Below the pieces are notes generated by a model. The model saw only the letters and a program-made list of their open reading frames with translations. It ran no database searches and was not told where the DNA came from. From assembly GCA_028281025.1 (NCBI GenBank), contig JANQKR010000006.1:54130-118129 (forward strand): a DNA stretch of 64,000 nt, written 5' to 3'. Each line of letters starts with the position of its first letter. The stretch's first letter is position 1. Positions 25,497-33,972 of the stretch are shown here, piece by piece. The stretch is from Croceivirga sp. (GTDB lineage: Bacteria; Bacteroidota; Bacteroidia; Flavobacteriales; Flavobacteriaceae). The position numbers and the translations under genes were made by a program.

Positions 25497-25835
25497 TTAG
25501 AGGTCAAAGTCCTTTCGAAGTTCTGCAACGACCTGTTCCACATCCCGCTTTAGTAGTGGAAATTTTGCTTTGATCTCATCCAGACTACCGGAATTCTTTC
25601 CCAGCTTCTCCAATTCGTAAGCATTGGCCCTGGTCTGCTCCATGCCCAATAAGTCCACATTGGGCTTTATTTTATGGGCCATTTTGCCAATCTGTTCAAA
25701 ATTCTCCGAGGCTATGGCACTTTCCAAAGCGACCATATCTTCCGGCACCTCCTCTAAAAAAACTGAAATGACGGAAATAACGAAATCTTCATCGCCTTCG
25801 GCCATTTCATTGATCTTATCCAATGTATAAATCAT
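25497..25835 (-). CDS. Hpt-domain phosphotransfer protein
   Basis: A 112-residue four-helix Hpt protein. The phosphorylated His lies in MAHKIKPNVDLLGM (near residues 50-63), preceded by acidic helices containing FLEEVPEDMVALESAI. No kinase or receiver domain is attached and no partner gene is adjacent, so it must take phosphate from a kinase elsewhere. Its start overlaps the FAH-gene stop by one base, indicating co-transcription with the FAH and exonuclease genes upstream. Confidence 0.85.
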   Translation of the reverse strand: MIYTLDKINEMAEGDEDFVISVISVFLEEVPEDMVALESAIASENFEQIGKMAHKIKPNVDLLGMEQTRANAYELEKLGKNSGSLDEIKAKFPLLKRDVEQVVAELRKDFDL

Positions 25836-26446
25836 TACCTGACATTAACTGAAAATAGCTCTTCATTTTCAATCCACCCTTGAAGGTAGTCATTTCGAGA
25901 CACTCTACCAACACCTGACGGAGTACCCGTAAACAGAATATCCCCTTTTTTGAGCATGAAATAGGTAGAAACATGGGCGATTAATTCATCTATCTTCCAC
26001 AACATCAAGCTAGTACTACCGCTTTGTACTTTTTCCCCATTTTTTAACAATGAAAACCTCAGATTATCCAAATTTTCGTACTTTTCCTTAGGATTCCACT
26101 TACCTATCACTGCTGCTCCATCAAATCCCTTGGCTTTTTCCCAGGGTAGTCCTTTAGCCTTAAGTTGGGATTGTAAGTCCCTTGCCGTGAAATCGATTCC
26201 CAATCCAATTTCGTCATAATATTTGTGGGCAAACTGTTGGGCTATGTGTTTTCCTACCTTTTTAATTTTCACCAAAAGCTCTACCTCATAATGGATGTCC
26301 TGTGAAAAATCCGGAATGTAAAAGTCCTGCTCTTTGGGTAGGATAGCAGAATCCGGTTTAATGAACACGACGGGTTCCGTTGGACGTTCATTTTGGAGTT
26401 CATCAATATGGGCCGCATAATTACGGCCGATACAAATCAATTTCAT
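25835..26446 (-). CDS. fumarylacetoacetate hydrolase family protein
   Basis: A 203-residue FAH-domain protein, the short form. It starts MKLICIGRNYAAHIDEL and has the family's KPDSAI, YEVELLVKI (metal-binding Glu pair near 66-68), GIDFTARDLQ (Asp) and the KGDILFTGTPSGVG loop. Members are acylpyruvate hydrolases or oxaloacetate decarboxylases. Which one cannot be told here. It lies between the exonuclease and Hpt genes in one operon. Confidence 0.92.
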   Translation of the reverse strand: MKLICIGRNYAAHIDELQNERPTEPVVFIKPDSAILPKEQDFYIPDFSQDIHYEVELLVKIKKVGKHIAQQFAHKYYDEIGLGIDFTARDLQSQLKAKGLPWEKAKGFDGAAVIGKWNPKEKYENLDNLRFSLLKNGEKVQSGSTSLMLWKIDELIAHVSTYFMLKKGDILFTGTPSGVGRVSRNDYLQGWIENEELFSVNVR

Positions 26447-26452
26447 CGTTTT

Positions 26453-27232
26453 CTAGCTTAATTTATTATTGAGCTTGCTCAACTTAATTTGGGTCAGCAC
26501 TTTTTTGGTGTACAACGGAAAATCGGCATTGATGATCCAGCCAAAATAACCCGGTTCATTTTCCAACACATCGTTTACCTTTTTGCCCTTATGTTTACCA
26601 AAAGTAAAAATGGGGTCCCCATCCTTGCCCTTGGCAATAAAACCGGCAAAGTCCAGGGATTGCTTTCTTGTAGTGAATTCCGAAAGCTTTTTTACATTGT
26701 TCTCCAACTCCGGATAGCGTTCCAATTGGGCCAAAAGCACTTCATAGGTGGCTTTTGTATCCGCCTCGGCACTATGGGCATCCTCCAGGTTTTTACCGCA
26801 ATAGAATTGATAGGCGGCACCCAGGGTACGCTTTTCCATTTTATGGAATATGGTTTGGATATCCACGGATACCATATGTTTCATATCAAAATCCACCTCG
26901 GCCCTTAGCATTTCTTCGGCCAATAGGGGAATATCAAATCGGTCCGAATTAAATCCGGCCAAATCACTATCCCTTATCATGGCGTAGATTTCCTTGGACA
27001 GTTGTTTAAAGGTAGGTTCATTGGCCACCTTTTCGTTGGAAATACCATGCACGGCAACAACTTCGTCGGGTATTTCCATTTCCGGGTTTACCAACCATGT
27101 TTTGCCTTCCTTGTTTCCATTGGGAAAAACCTTTAAAATGGAGACCTCAACAATCCGGTCCTTGGCCACATTGGTGCCTGTGGTTTCCAAATCAAAAAAA
27201 CATATGGGTTTTGTTAAGTTCAATTGCATCAT
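26453..27232 (-). CDS. DnaQ-like 3'-5' exonuclease with DUF3820-type C-terminus
   Basis: A 259-residue DEDDh exonuclease. Motif Exo I is CFFDLETTGTN (residues 12-22), with VAVHGISNE and the HSAEADTKATYEVL motif (near 153) supplying His and Asp. The C-terminal 60 residues (TFGKHKGKKVNDVLENEPGYFGWI) match a DUF3820-like module that often follows such nucleases. The reaction is removal of nucleotides from DNA or RNA ends, perhaps in proofreading or repair. It overlaps the upstream esterase gene by four bases. Confidence 0.9.
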   Translation of the reverse strand: MMQLNLTKPICFFDLETTGTNVAKDRIVEVSILKVFPNGNKEGKTWLVNPEMEIPDEVVAVHGISNEKVANEPTFKQLSKEIYAMIRDSDLAGFNSDRFDIPLLAEEMLRAEVDFDMKHMVSVDIQTIFHKMEKRTLGAAYQFYCGKNLEDAHSAEADTKATYEVLLAQLERYPELENNVKKLSEFTTRKQSLDFAGFIAKGKDGDPIFTFGKHKGKKVNDVLENEPGYFGWIINADFPLYTKKVLTQIKLSKLNNKLS

Positions 27233-28011
27233 CTCAATCTTGGTTTAGAAAATAGCCAGGGCAACAAATCCGGTTCTTTTAAGGCATAGTCCCAACTGTT
27301 GTGTTTTACCGCCAGATATAAAGAATAGTTCACCTTTGCCCGTTTTGCCTTTAAGGCCTCCACCATTTGGGTGGAATATTCCGGTGGCACCACATCGTCC
27401 GCACCACCATGAAAAACCCACCAGTCTGTCCGCGTGAGCCTTCTTGCAATCTTCGGGTTGGCCCCTCCACAAATTGGAAAAGCCGCGGAAAACAGCCCCG
27501 GGTTCCTGTTGACCAACTCAAAGGTTCCAAATCCTCCCATGGAGAGCCCCCCTACATACAGTTGTTTTCCATGGATGGCATAGGTTTTCCTCAACTCCTT
27601 TATCAAGCCTTCCAGTAGTAACATGTCTTGGGTGGGTGGGGCTTTCTCATAGAAGCTGAACGTTCTGTTTCCCCATTCACCACTCACGTCAATCTTGACC
27701 CATGTACTCTTTTTGGCACATTGGGGGAAAACCACGATAGCTGGATACTGCTCCCTTATGGAATCCCTAAGAAATAACTCACCGCCATGGGTAAGCTGTT
27801 TTTCATTGTCATTCCCCCGTTCTCCGGAGCCATGCAAAAATAAGATCAGGGGATATTTTTTTGAAGCATCAAAATTTTTGGGCAGCAAAATACGATAGGG
27901 TAAAACACCACTTCCCTGGGTAAACAATTTCTTTTCGTAAGCTGAAAAATCCTGTGCACAAACTGAAGAGCCCATTAAAAGTAAAAATAGGATATATCCA
28001 ATACGAAACAT
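27229..28011 (-). CDS. secreted alpha/beta-hydrolase, prolyl-oligopeptidase/phospholipase-like
   Basis: A 260-residue exported hydrolase (signal 1-19, VCAQ). The nucleophile elbow is GGLSMGGFG (Ser near 150), an acid follows in FHGGADDVVP, and His lies in AVKHNSWDYAL. LPYRILLPKNFDASKKYPLILFLHG is typical of putative esterases and phospholipases of Bacteroidota. It probably acts in the periplasm or on the surface on an ester substrate. It overlaps the exonuclease start and is likely its upstream operon partner. Confidence 0.85.
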   Translation of the reverse strand: MFRIGYILFLLLMGSSVCAQDFSAYEKKLFTQGSGVLPYRILLPKNFDASKKYPLILFLHGSGERGNDNEKQLTHGGELFLRDSIREQYPAIVVFPQCAKKSTWVKIDVSGEWGNRTFSFYEKAPPTQDMLLLEGLIKELRKTYAIHGKQLYVGGLSMGGFGTFELVNRNPGLFSAAFPICGGANPKIARRLTRTDWWVFHGGADDVVPPEYSTQMVEALKAKRAKVNYSLYLAVKHNSWDYALKEPDLLPWLFSKPRLR

Positions 28012-28072
28012 TTTGTCGGGTTTTGTTTACCGAAAATAGGGATACTGAAATGAAAAATCGTTATTTGGAAGG

Positions 28073-29440
28073 TTAGATTTGCCGGTTTAGGTCCCAAGCC
28101 TCCAAATAATCGGCCACGGTCTTCACAAACATCCCTCCCAATGCCCCATTGACCACCCGGTGATCATAACTATGGGAGAGGAACATTTTATGACGGATAC
28201 CTATAAAGTCACCTTCCGGGGTCTCAATTACCGAAGGTATTTTTCGGATGGCACCCAATGCCAAAATCCCAACTTGGGGTTGATTGATGATTGGGGTTCC
28301 GAACACACTCCCAAAAGTTCCCACATTGGTCACCGTGTACGTTCCATCTTGGATTTCATCCGGTTTCAATGCATTGTTACGGGCCCTGTTCGCCAAATCA
28401 TTGACTGTTTTGGCCATACCCACCAAATTCAATTGATCTGCATTTTTAATTACCGGGACTATGAGGTTTCCATCGGGTAAAGCGGCCGCCATGCCCAGAT
28501 TGATATTTTTCTTTTTAATGACCTTATCCCCATCCAATGAAATATTTATCATGGGGAATTTCTTTATGGCAACCGCAACCGCTTCCATAAAAATTGGGGT
28601 AAAGGTCAGTTTCTCGCCTTCGCGCTGTTCAAAATCCTTTTTAATCTTATTACGCCAATGCACCACATTGGTCACATCCACTTCAACAAAACTCTGCACA
28701 TGGGCAGAAGTGGACACACTATCCACCATATGCTGGGCAATCAGTTTACCCATACGGGTCAACGGAATGATTTCATCCCCATCTTTTACTTCCACTGTAC
28801 TGGCCTTAGGTTGTGGTTTTTCCACTTTTGGCACTTCCGCAGGGATTTCCCTGGCTTTGGGAGATGGGGCAGGGATGCTTTCCACCTTTGGGGCGACAAC
28901 GGTCTTTCCCCCCCTGTTCTCGATAAAGGCCAGGATATCGTTTTTGGTCACCCTTCCTTCTTTTCCGGTTCCGGGGATGGTATCGAGCTCAGCCATGGAA
29001 ATACCTTCCTGTTTCGCAATATTCTTGACCAAAGGGGAATAGAAGCGCTCGGCATTGCCCATATCCTGTGCAGGACCGGTGACCGCTTCCCTTACGGCCT
29101 TGATTTCATTTTCCAACTGTGCAGCAGGTTCCGAAACTTCGGGCATTACTTCCGTAACTGGTTCAGCTTCCTGTATTGTAGTGGCCCCATTGGCTCCACT
29201 TTCCATCTCAATAACGGCAACCACCTCACCCACTTTGATCACATCGTCAACGTCAAATCGTTTTTCCAGAAGCTTCCCTTCCACTTCGCTTGGTACTTCA
29301 GAATCCACTTTGTCCGTAGCAATTTCAAAGACGGCTTCATCCATTTCAATGGTGTCACCCACTTCCTTTAACCATGTGGTCAACGTAGCTTCGGCAACAC
29401 TCTCTCCCATCTGCGGCAATTTTAATTCGAATTTTGACAT
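28073..29440 (-). CDS. 2-oxo acid dehydrogenase E2 (dihydrolipoamide acyltransferase)
   Basis: A 455-residue E2 acyltransferase. The lipoyl domain (1-80) has the modification site Lys44 in ATDKVDSEVP. An Ala/Pro linker follows, then a peripheral subunit-binding domain (about 128-170, YSPLVKNIAKQEGIS) and the catalytic core (from about 220). The active-site motif usually HxxxDG reads His427-RVV-Asn431-Gly, with Asn for the conserved Asp. It resembles branched-chain or pyruvate E2 proteins. No E1 or E3 gene is adjacent. Promoter element TATTTTTG lies 38 nt upstream. Confidence 0.92.
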   Translation of the reverse strand: MSKFELKLPQMGESVAEATLTTWLKEVGDTIEMDEAVFEIATDKVDSEVPSEVEGKLLEKRFDVDDVIKVGEVVAVIEMESGANGATTIQEAEPVTEVMPEVSEPAAQLENEIKAVREAVTGPAQDMGNAERFYSPLVKNIAKQEGISMAELDTIPGTGKEGRVTKNDILAFIENRGGKTVVAPKVESIPAPSPKAREIPAEVPKVEKPQPKASTVEVKDGDEIIPLTRMGKLIAQHMVDSVSTSAHVQSFVEVDVTNVVHWRNKIKKDFEQREGEKLTFTPIFMEAVAVAIKKFPMINISLDGDKVIKKKNINLGMAAALPDGNLIVPVIKNADQLNLVGMAKTVNDLANRARNNALKPDEIQDGTYTVTNVGTFGSVFGTPIINQPQVGILALGAIRKIPSVIETPEGDFIGIRHKMFLSHSYDHRVVNGALGGMFVKTVADYLEAWDLNRQI

Positions 29441-29477
29441 ATTCTTAATTCAGGTGGCTTTTGTAACAAATATTTTG

Positions 29478-29485
29478 CAAAAATA
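29478..29485 (-). promoter_or_regulatory. -7 promoter element of the E2 gene
   Basis: TATTTTTG on the minus strand, an exact TAnnTTTG match, with a leader of about 30 nt. No clear -33 box. Confidence 0.4.
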
Positions 29486-29530
29486 ACAAAAAATAGCTCG
29501 AATTATTGTTTTAATCGTACTTAAAAATCA

Positions 29531-30151
29531 TTATGATGCCTTAATGGAATTCTCAAAAGGCACACGATTTAGGATACTTCTTCCCAAGGTTACCTCATCT
29601 GCATATTCCAATTCGTCCCCTACGGAAATTCCCCTTGCAATAGTGGAAGTGGCCACATCCAGTCCCTCCAACTGCTTATAAATGTAAAAATTAGTGGTAT
29701 CCCCTTCCATAGTACTGCTCAAGGCAAATATGAGTTCCTTGACCTCTCCCGTTTTTACCCTATTCACCAAAGGCACAATATTCAAATCCTGCGGACCAAC
29801 TCCTTCTATGGGAGAGATTTTACCTCCCAAAACATGATATAGCCCTTGAAATTGCGCTGTATTCTCTATGGCCATAACATCCCGGATATCCTCCACCACA
29901 CAAATGACACTTTTATCCCGCTTGGGATTGGAACAGATTTCACAAATCTCGGTATCCGAAATATTGTAACAGCTACGGCAAAAGTTGACCTCTTCCCTTA
30001 ACTTGGACAATGACGCTGCCAGGTGTTGGGTCCGCTCATTTGGCTGTTTGAGCAGATGCAATACCAAACGCAATGCGGTACGCTTACCAATACCCGGTAA
30101 TTGGGACATCTCGTACACCGCATTTTCCAATAGTTTAGAAGAGAATTCCAT
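29531..30151 (-). CDS. recR: recombination mediator protein RecR
   Basis: A 206-residue RecR, full length. A helix-hairpin-helix start ([17 protein letters not shown]) is followed by a C4 zinc finger ([16 protein letters not shown], near 60-75) and a Toprim domain with [14 protein letters not shown] and [11 protein letters not shown]. It works in RecFOR gap repair. A TAATTTTG -7 element only 5 nt before the ATG suggests a leaderless or very short-leader message. It is divergent from the symporter gene. Confidence 0.96.
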   Translation of the reverse strand: MEFSSKLLENAVYEMSQLPGIGKRTALRLVLHLLKQPNERTQHLAASLSKLREEVNFCRSCYNISDTEICEICSNPKRDKSVICVVEDIRDVMAIENTAQFQGLYHVLGGKISPIEGVGPQDLNIVPLVNRVKTGEVKELIFALSSTMEGDTTNFYIYKQLEGLDVATSTIARGISVGDELEYADEVTLGRSILNRVPFENSIKAS

Positions 30152-30156
30152 GGGGG

Positions 30157-30164
30157 CAAAATTA
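30157..30164 (-). promoter_or_regulatory. -7 promoter element of recR
   Basis: TAATTTTG on the minus strand, exact TAnnTTTG match, 5 nt from the recR ATG. It may be coincidental since no good -33 box is present. Confidence 0.3.
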
Positions 30165-30309
30165 AGGATTTATACCACAAGAAAGGGTATGCCCTTAGGT
30201 GCAATATAAGGTTTGCGCTGGAATGGAAAGGTAGTCGCCCAAACAGTTCTTGAACATAAGCCGACCTATACCAACTGCTTTTCATTAATTTGCAGACCAA
30301 ACCAAACAT

Positions 30310-31776
30310 ATGTCCGCCTTTCAGATACTATTACTTGTTGGAGCCTATTTTCTTGTCCTATTGCTCATATCCTACTTTACCGGACGGAACGACTCCAATA
30401 CGGATTTCTTTAAAGCGGGACGGCAATCCCCCTGGTATTTGGTGGCCTTTGGAATGGTTGGGGCATCGCTCTCCGGAGTTACCTTCATTTCCGTCCCTGG
30501 CTGGGTGGAAACTTCCCAATTCAGTTATATGCAGGTGGTATTGGGTTACTTGGTGGGATATTTTGTGGTTGCTTTTGTATTGTTGCCCATCTACTATAGG
30601 CTAAACCTGACATCCATTTACGAATATTTAAAAGGGCGGTTTGGACCGACCAGTCACAAGACAGGGGCTTTTTTCTTTTTTATTTCCAGGGTCCTTGGTG
30701 CAGCTTTTCGGTTGTTCCTGGTCGCAATAGTACTCCAACAGTTTGTTTTTGATGATTTTGGAATACCGTTTGAAATTACCGTGGTCATCTCCATTCTATT
30801 GATTTGGATCTATACCAACAAAGGTGGTATTAAAACCATCGTGTGGACCGATACCTTACAGACCGCTTTTATGATTTTGGCAGTGATTTTGTCAATTATT
30901 TTTATCAATAGGGAATTGGACTGGAGTTTTGGGGAATTCCTGGCCTCCAACGAACTCAAAACCTACAGCAGGTTTTTGTTTATCGATGATTTTCTTGCCA
31001 GAAACCATTTTATCAAGTCCTTTATCGGGGGAATGTTCGTAACCATTTGCATGACGGGCCTTGATCAGGATATGATGCAAAAAAACCTGACGTGCAAGAA
31101 CCTTAAGGAAGCCCAAAAGAATATGATCTCCTTTAGCTTTGTGCTTGTTGGGGTCACCTTTCTGTTTATGCTTTTGGGAGCGCTCCTGTTCATCTATGCC
31201 AACAAAAATGGTATTGCCATCCCTTTAATGGACGGCTCCCCGAAAACCGATTTGCTCTTTCCTGAAATTGCGCTGAACAGTGGATTGGGACTCACCTTAT
31301 CCATAACCTTTATGCTGGGGTTGATAGCAGCTGCCTACAGCAGTGCGGACAGTGCCCTGACTTCATTGACCACCTCCTTTTGTGTGGATTTCATAAAAAT
31401 GGATGACAAAACCGAAGCAGAGCAAAAACGCATCCGCAAGCGAACCCATATTTGGATGAGTTTGGCCCTGGTCATTGTCATTGTTGCCTTTAAATACATT
31501 TTAAGCAGTAATGTGATCGATAGCCTATTGACCGTTGCAGGGTATACGTACGGTCCGTTATTGGGGCTGTTCGCCTTTGGTATTTTCACCAAACATCAAA
31601 TTAGGGACAAATATGTTTGGGTTGTAGCGTTGCTATCCGTTGTTGTCATCTCTATTCTGGGAAGTCTGGAACCTGAATATCTTGGGGGATATGAATTGGG
31701 ATATGAATTATTGCCCCTAAATGGGATGTTGACTTTTTTGGGATTATGGTTGATACGAAAAGAAAAGCGGCAATAG
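30310..31776 (+). CDS. sodium:solute symporter (SSS family)
   Basis: A 488-residue integral membrane transporter with about 13 hydrophobic spans. SSS landmarks are the first helix [19 protein letters not shown], the [33 protein letters not shown] region for the sodium and substrate site, [13 protein letters not shown], and the late [22 protein letters not shown]. It is sodium-coupled uptake at the inner membrane, with unknown substrate (sugars or organic acids are common). It is divergent from recR and appears to be a single gene. Confidence 0.92.
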   Translation: MSAFQILLLVGAYFLVLLLISYFTGRNDSNTDFFKAGRQSPWYLVAFGMVGASLSGVTFISVPGWVETSQFSYMQVVLGYLVGYFVVAFVLLPIYYRLNLTSIYEYLKGRFGPTSHKTGAFFFFISRVLGAAFRLFLVAIVLQQFVFDDFGIPFEITVVISILLIWIYTNKGGIKTIVWTDTLQTAFMILAVILSIIFINRELDWSFGEFLASNELKTYSRFLFIDDFLARNHFIKSFIGGMFVTICMTGLDQDMMQKNLTCKNLKEAQKNMISFSFVLVGVTFLFMLLGALLFIYANKNGIAIPLMDGSPKTDLLFPEIALNSGLGLTLSITFMLGLIAAAYSSADSALTSLTTSFCVDFIKMDDKTEAEQKRIRKRTHIWMSLALVIVIVAFKYILSSNVIDSLLTVAGYTYGPLLGLFAFGIFTKHQIRDKYVWVVALLSVVVISILGSLEPEYLGGYELGYELLPLNGMLTFLGLWLIRKEKRQ

Positions 31777-32010
31777 CCCATTGACCCAAGTTGGGAGAAT
31801 ACGGGATTTGTATCCTAAATCCTCCATACCATGCCAAAATTTTAACTTAAAAGTGACCCTTTAAATTCACAATCATACCAAATTGGTCCCCATAAGCCTC
31901 GACCATGCAACGGAAATCCATAAAAATTTTTCTGCTGATAGCATCGAATTGCCACCTATGGAGAACCCACCGGAAAAATCCGGAAAAAATAGGGCATACC
32001 ATGGGGTTCA

Positions 32011-32376
32011 TTACCCTTTGTATTGACCCGTAGCCAATAGTACCAGCGTGCAGGCCACTTCCACTTTAATAGTATTCCTTTTGAGCAGTTGGTAGAACTC
32101 AGGATTCTCCGTCCCGGGATTAAAAATCACCTTATTGGGCTGTAGGCCTAGGATATCCTGATAATATCCCCTTTGCCGTTCAGGGTTCAAATACAACGTT
32201 ACAATGTCAATTTTTGGTAATTCATCCAAATTGGTTTTAATTTGCACGTCGCCTACAAAACCAGACTTCAGCCCAAAGGCGAATGTGTTTTCTCCATTCT
32301 CCCGGAGACGCTGAATGGCGAGGAAACTGTATCTGTTTGGTTTTAAGGAGGCTCCAAAAACTAGGGTATTTTGCAT
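32011..32376 (-). CDS. CoA-binding domain protein
   Basis: A 121-residue single-domain Rossmann protein of the CoA-binding/YccU family. It starts TLVFGASLKPNRYSFLAIQRL, with the middle VTLYLNPERQRGYYQDILGL and the conserved VIFNPGTENPEFYQLL region. Relatives bind CoA and their enzymatic role is unclear. The length is typical of the stand-alone form. It is flanked by spacers on both sides, so probably a single gene. Confidence 0.88.
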   Translation of the reverse strand: MQNTLVFGASLKPNRYSFLAIQRLRENGENTFAFGLKSGFVGDVQIKTNLDELPKIDIVTLYLNPERQRGYYQDILGLQPNKVIFNPGTENPEFYQLLKRNTIKVEVACTLVLLATGQYKG

Positions 32377-32526
32377 CTGTTAAATTGTGTGTTAAACTAT
32401 CCTAAAAGTCGTAACGATTTAGAAAAAATGACGTCTCTTTACAAAGGTCGCGAAAGTTTAATCATTGGTAAGACTGTATTTTTTTATAGTTAATGGTTAG
32501 TGTTTAGTATAGCTTATCAATGCAAT

Positions 32527-32550
32527 AACCCTGGCAGCTTTGCCAGGGTT
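32527..32550 (+). terminator. orphan intrinsic terminator, possible small-RNA end
   Basis: A perfect 10-bp stem aaccctggca (32527-32536) / tgccagggtt (32541-32550), loop GCTT, followed on the plus strand by TCTTTTTATT. No plus-strand gene ends nearby. Confidence 0.8.
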
Positions 32551-32636
32551 TCTTTTTATTGTCCATCAGTAATGTAACATGCCATCCTTTTTGTCGTCTA
32601 GTACTATAAAGCTGGTTACCTAGTCCAACAAAAAAA

Positions 32637-32681
32637 GACCACTTGGGTGAATATTGGTTGGTTAATTCTTACCAAGTGGTC
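32637..32681 (-). terminator. fabH terminator
   Basis: On the minus strand gaccacttgg (32681-32672) pairs with ccaagtggtc (32646-32637), with a 25-nt loop, followed by a T run. It is 43 bp after the fabH stop. Confidence 0.8.
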
Positions 32682-32724
32682 CATAGCCCTGGCCTTTATT
32701 CCTATAAAGTGTCAGGGTTTTTCT

Positions 32725-33732
32725 TTACCAACGGATGATGACACTACCCCACGTAAAACCACTCCCAAAAGCGGCCAATACAACGACATCCCCTTCTTTT
32801 ACCTTTCCTTTTTCCCAGGCTTCGGTCAAGGCAATGGGTATGGAAGCTGCCGTGGTATTTCCGTAACTCACAATGTTATTGTATACCTGGTCATCCGTAA
32901 GGCCAAATTTCTTCTGTACAAACTGGGAAATCCTAAGGTTGGCTTGATGTGGAATCAACAGGGCGATATCTTCCGGGGAAAGCCGGTTTTTTTGTAGCCC
33001 TTCCATAATTACCTCGCTAAACCTGACCACGGCATTTTTAAATACAAATTGCCCATTCATATACGGAAAATAAGATTCATCATTAGGGTCTTCATCCCTC
33101 AAAATATCGGTTACCCATCTTTTGCCCATACCAGGGGCAATTACCGTAAGTTCCTCTGCGTGCCTCCCTTCGGAATGTAAATGGGATGAAAGGATTCCCT
33201 TGGAAGCATCCTCTTCCCTACTAACGACCGCGGCACCCGCACCATCCCCAAAAATAACGGAAACGGCACGACCCCGTGTGGTCATGTCCAATCCCCGCGA
33301 GTGTACCTCAGATCCTATGACCAGTACATTTTTGTACATCCCACTCTTTACATATTGGTCGGCAACAGATACCCCATAAACAAATCCGGAACATTGATTC
33401 CTTACATCCAGGGCACCTACCGTGTCCATTTCCAAATCCCTTTGCACCAATACTCCAGGGCCAGGAAAATAATAGTCTGGGCTTAACGTCGCAAAAATGA
33501 TAAAATCGATATCGCTTTTGTCAAGTCCTGCTCGCTCAATTGCAATTTTAGCAGCCTTGACACCCATGGAAGTCGTCGTCTCCGAGGGGTCATTTACATG
33601 CCTTCTTTCCTTGATTCCCGTTCGTTCCTGTATCCATTCATCAGTTGTGTCCATTACCTTGGAAAGATCGTCATTGGTCACCACATGGTCAGGAACATAA
33701 TATCCCAGTCCGGTTATTTTAGAATTATACAT
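32725..33732 (-). CDS. fabH: 3-oxoacyl-ACP synthase III (FabH)
   Basis: About 335 residues from the Met at 33732. I prefer this start because MYNSKITGLGYYVPDHVVTN is the normal FabH N-terminus. Catalytic Cys114 (RNQCSGFVYG), His262 (IPHQANLRI) and Asn292 (SYGNTTAAS) are all in place. It condenses acetyl-CoA (or a branched primer) with malonyl-ACP to start fatty acid synthesis. No other fab gene is adjacent. A strong terminator follows. It could be one of several FabH paralogues in the genome. Confidence 0.95.
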   Translation of the reverse strand: MYNSKITGLGYYVPDHVVTNDDLSKVMDTTDEWIQERTGIKERRHVNDPSETTTSMGVKAAKIAIERAGLDKSDIDFIIFATLSPDYYFPGPGVLVQRDLEMDTVGALDVRNQCSGFVYGVSVADQYVKSGMYKNVLVIGSEVHSRGLDMTTRGRAVSVIFGDGAGAAVVSREEDASKGILSSHLHSEGRHAEELTVIAPGMGKRWVTDILRDEDPNDESYFPYMNGQFVFKNAVVRFSEVIMEGLQKNRLSPEDIALLIPHQANLRISQFVQKKFGLTDDQVYNNIVSYGNTTAASIPIALTEAWEKGKVKEGDVVVLAAFGSGFTWGSVIIRW

Positions 33733-33972
33733 ATTACGTGAATTTTGTGCCAACTGGTCCCATTTAACCCCGTTGCATTGCGGGGTAAATTAACCAATAA
33801 TCTTTGCAGATTGGTAAAAATTTGCAAAAAACAATTCCTGCACATCCCAAATTAAGTGGTCAATCCCCTTGGGCGATGCCTTGGAGACTTCCCTCAAAAC
33901 AAACAGAAAATGAATGATTTATTGTATTTTTAAAGCAGTACAAATCACCCATAACACGCTAAAAATACCGAC

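Larger units (their letters stand above)
32377..32724. other. 348-bp gene-free region with two terminators
   Basis: No coding frame with family features is present. It carries the promoter side of the CoA-binding gene, an isolated plus-strand terminator (32527-32550) with no upstream plus-strand gene, and the fabH terminator (32637-32681). The plus-strand portion about 32460-32560 could be a small RNA. Confidence 0.5.

Noticed and set aside
28461..29042. Long open frame on the plus strand opposite the E2 gene
   Set aside because: Antisense shadow of the Ala/Pro linker and core of the E2 coding sequence.
31904..32032. 42-codon frame between the symporter and CoA-binding genes
   Set aside because: No homology pattern, and ATG context and composition are ordinary for intergenic DNA.
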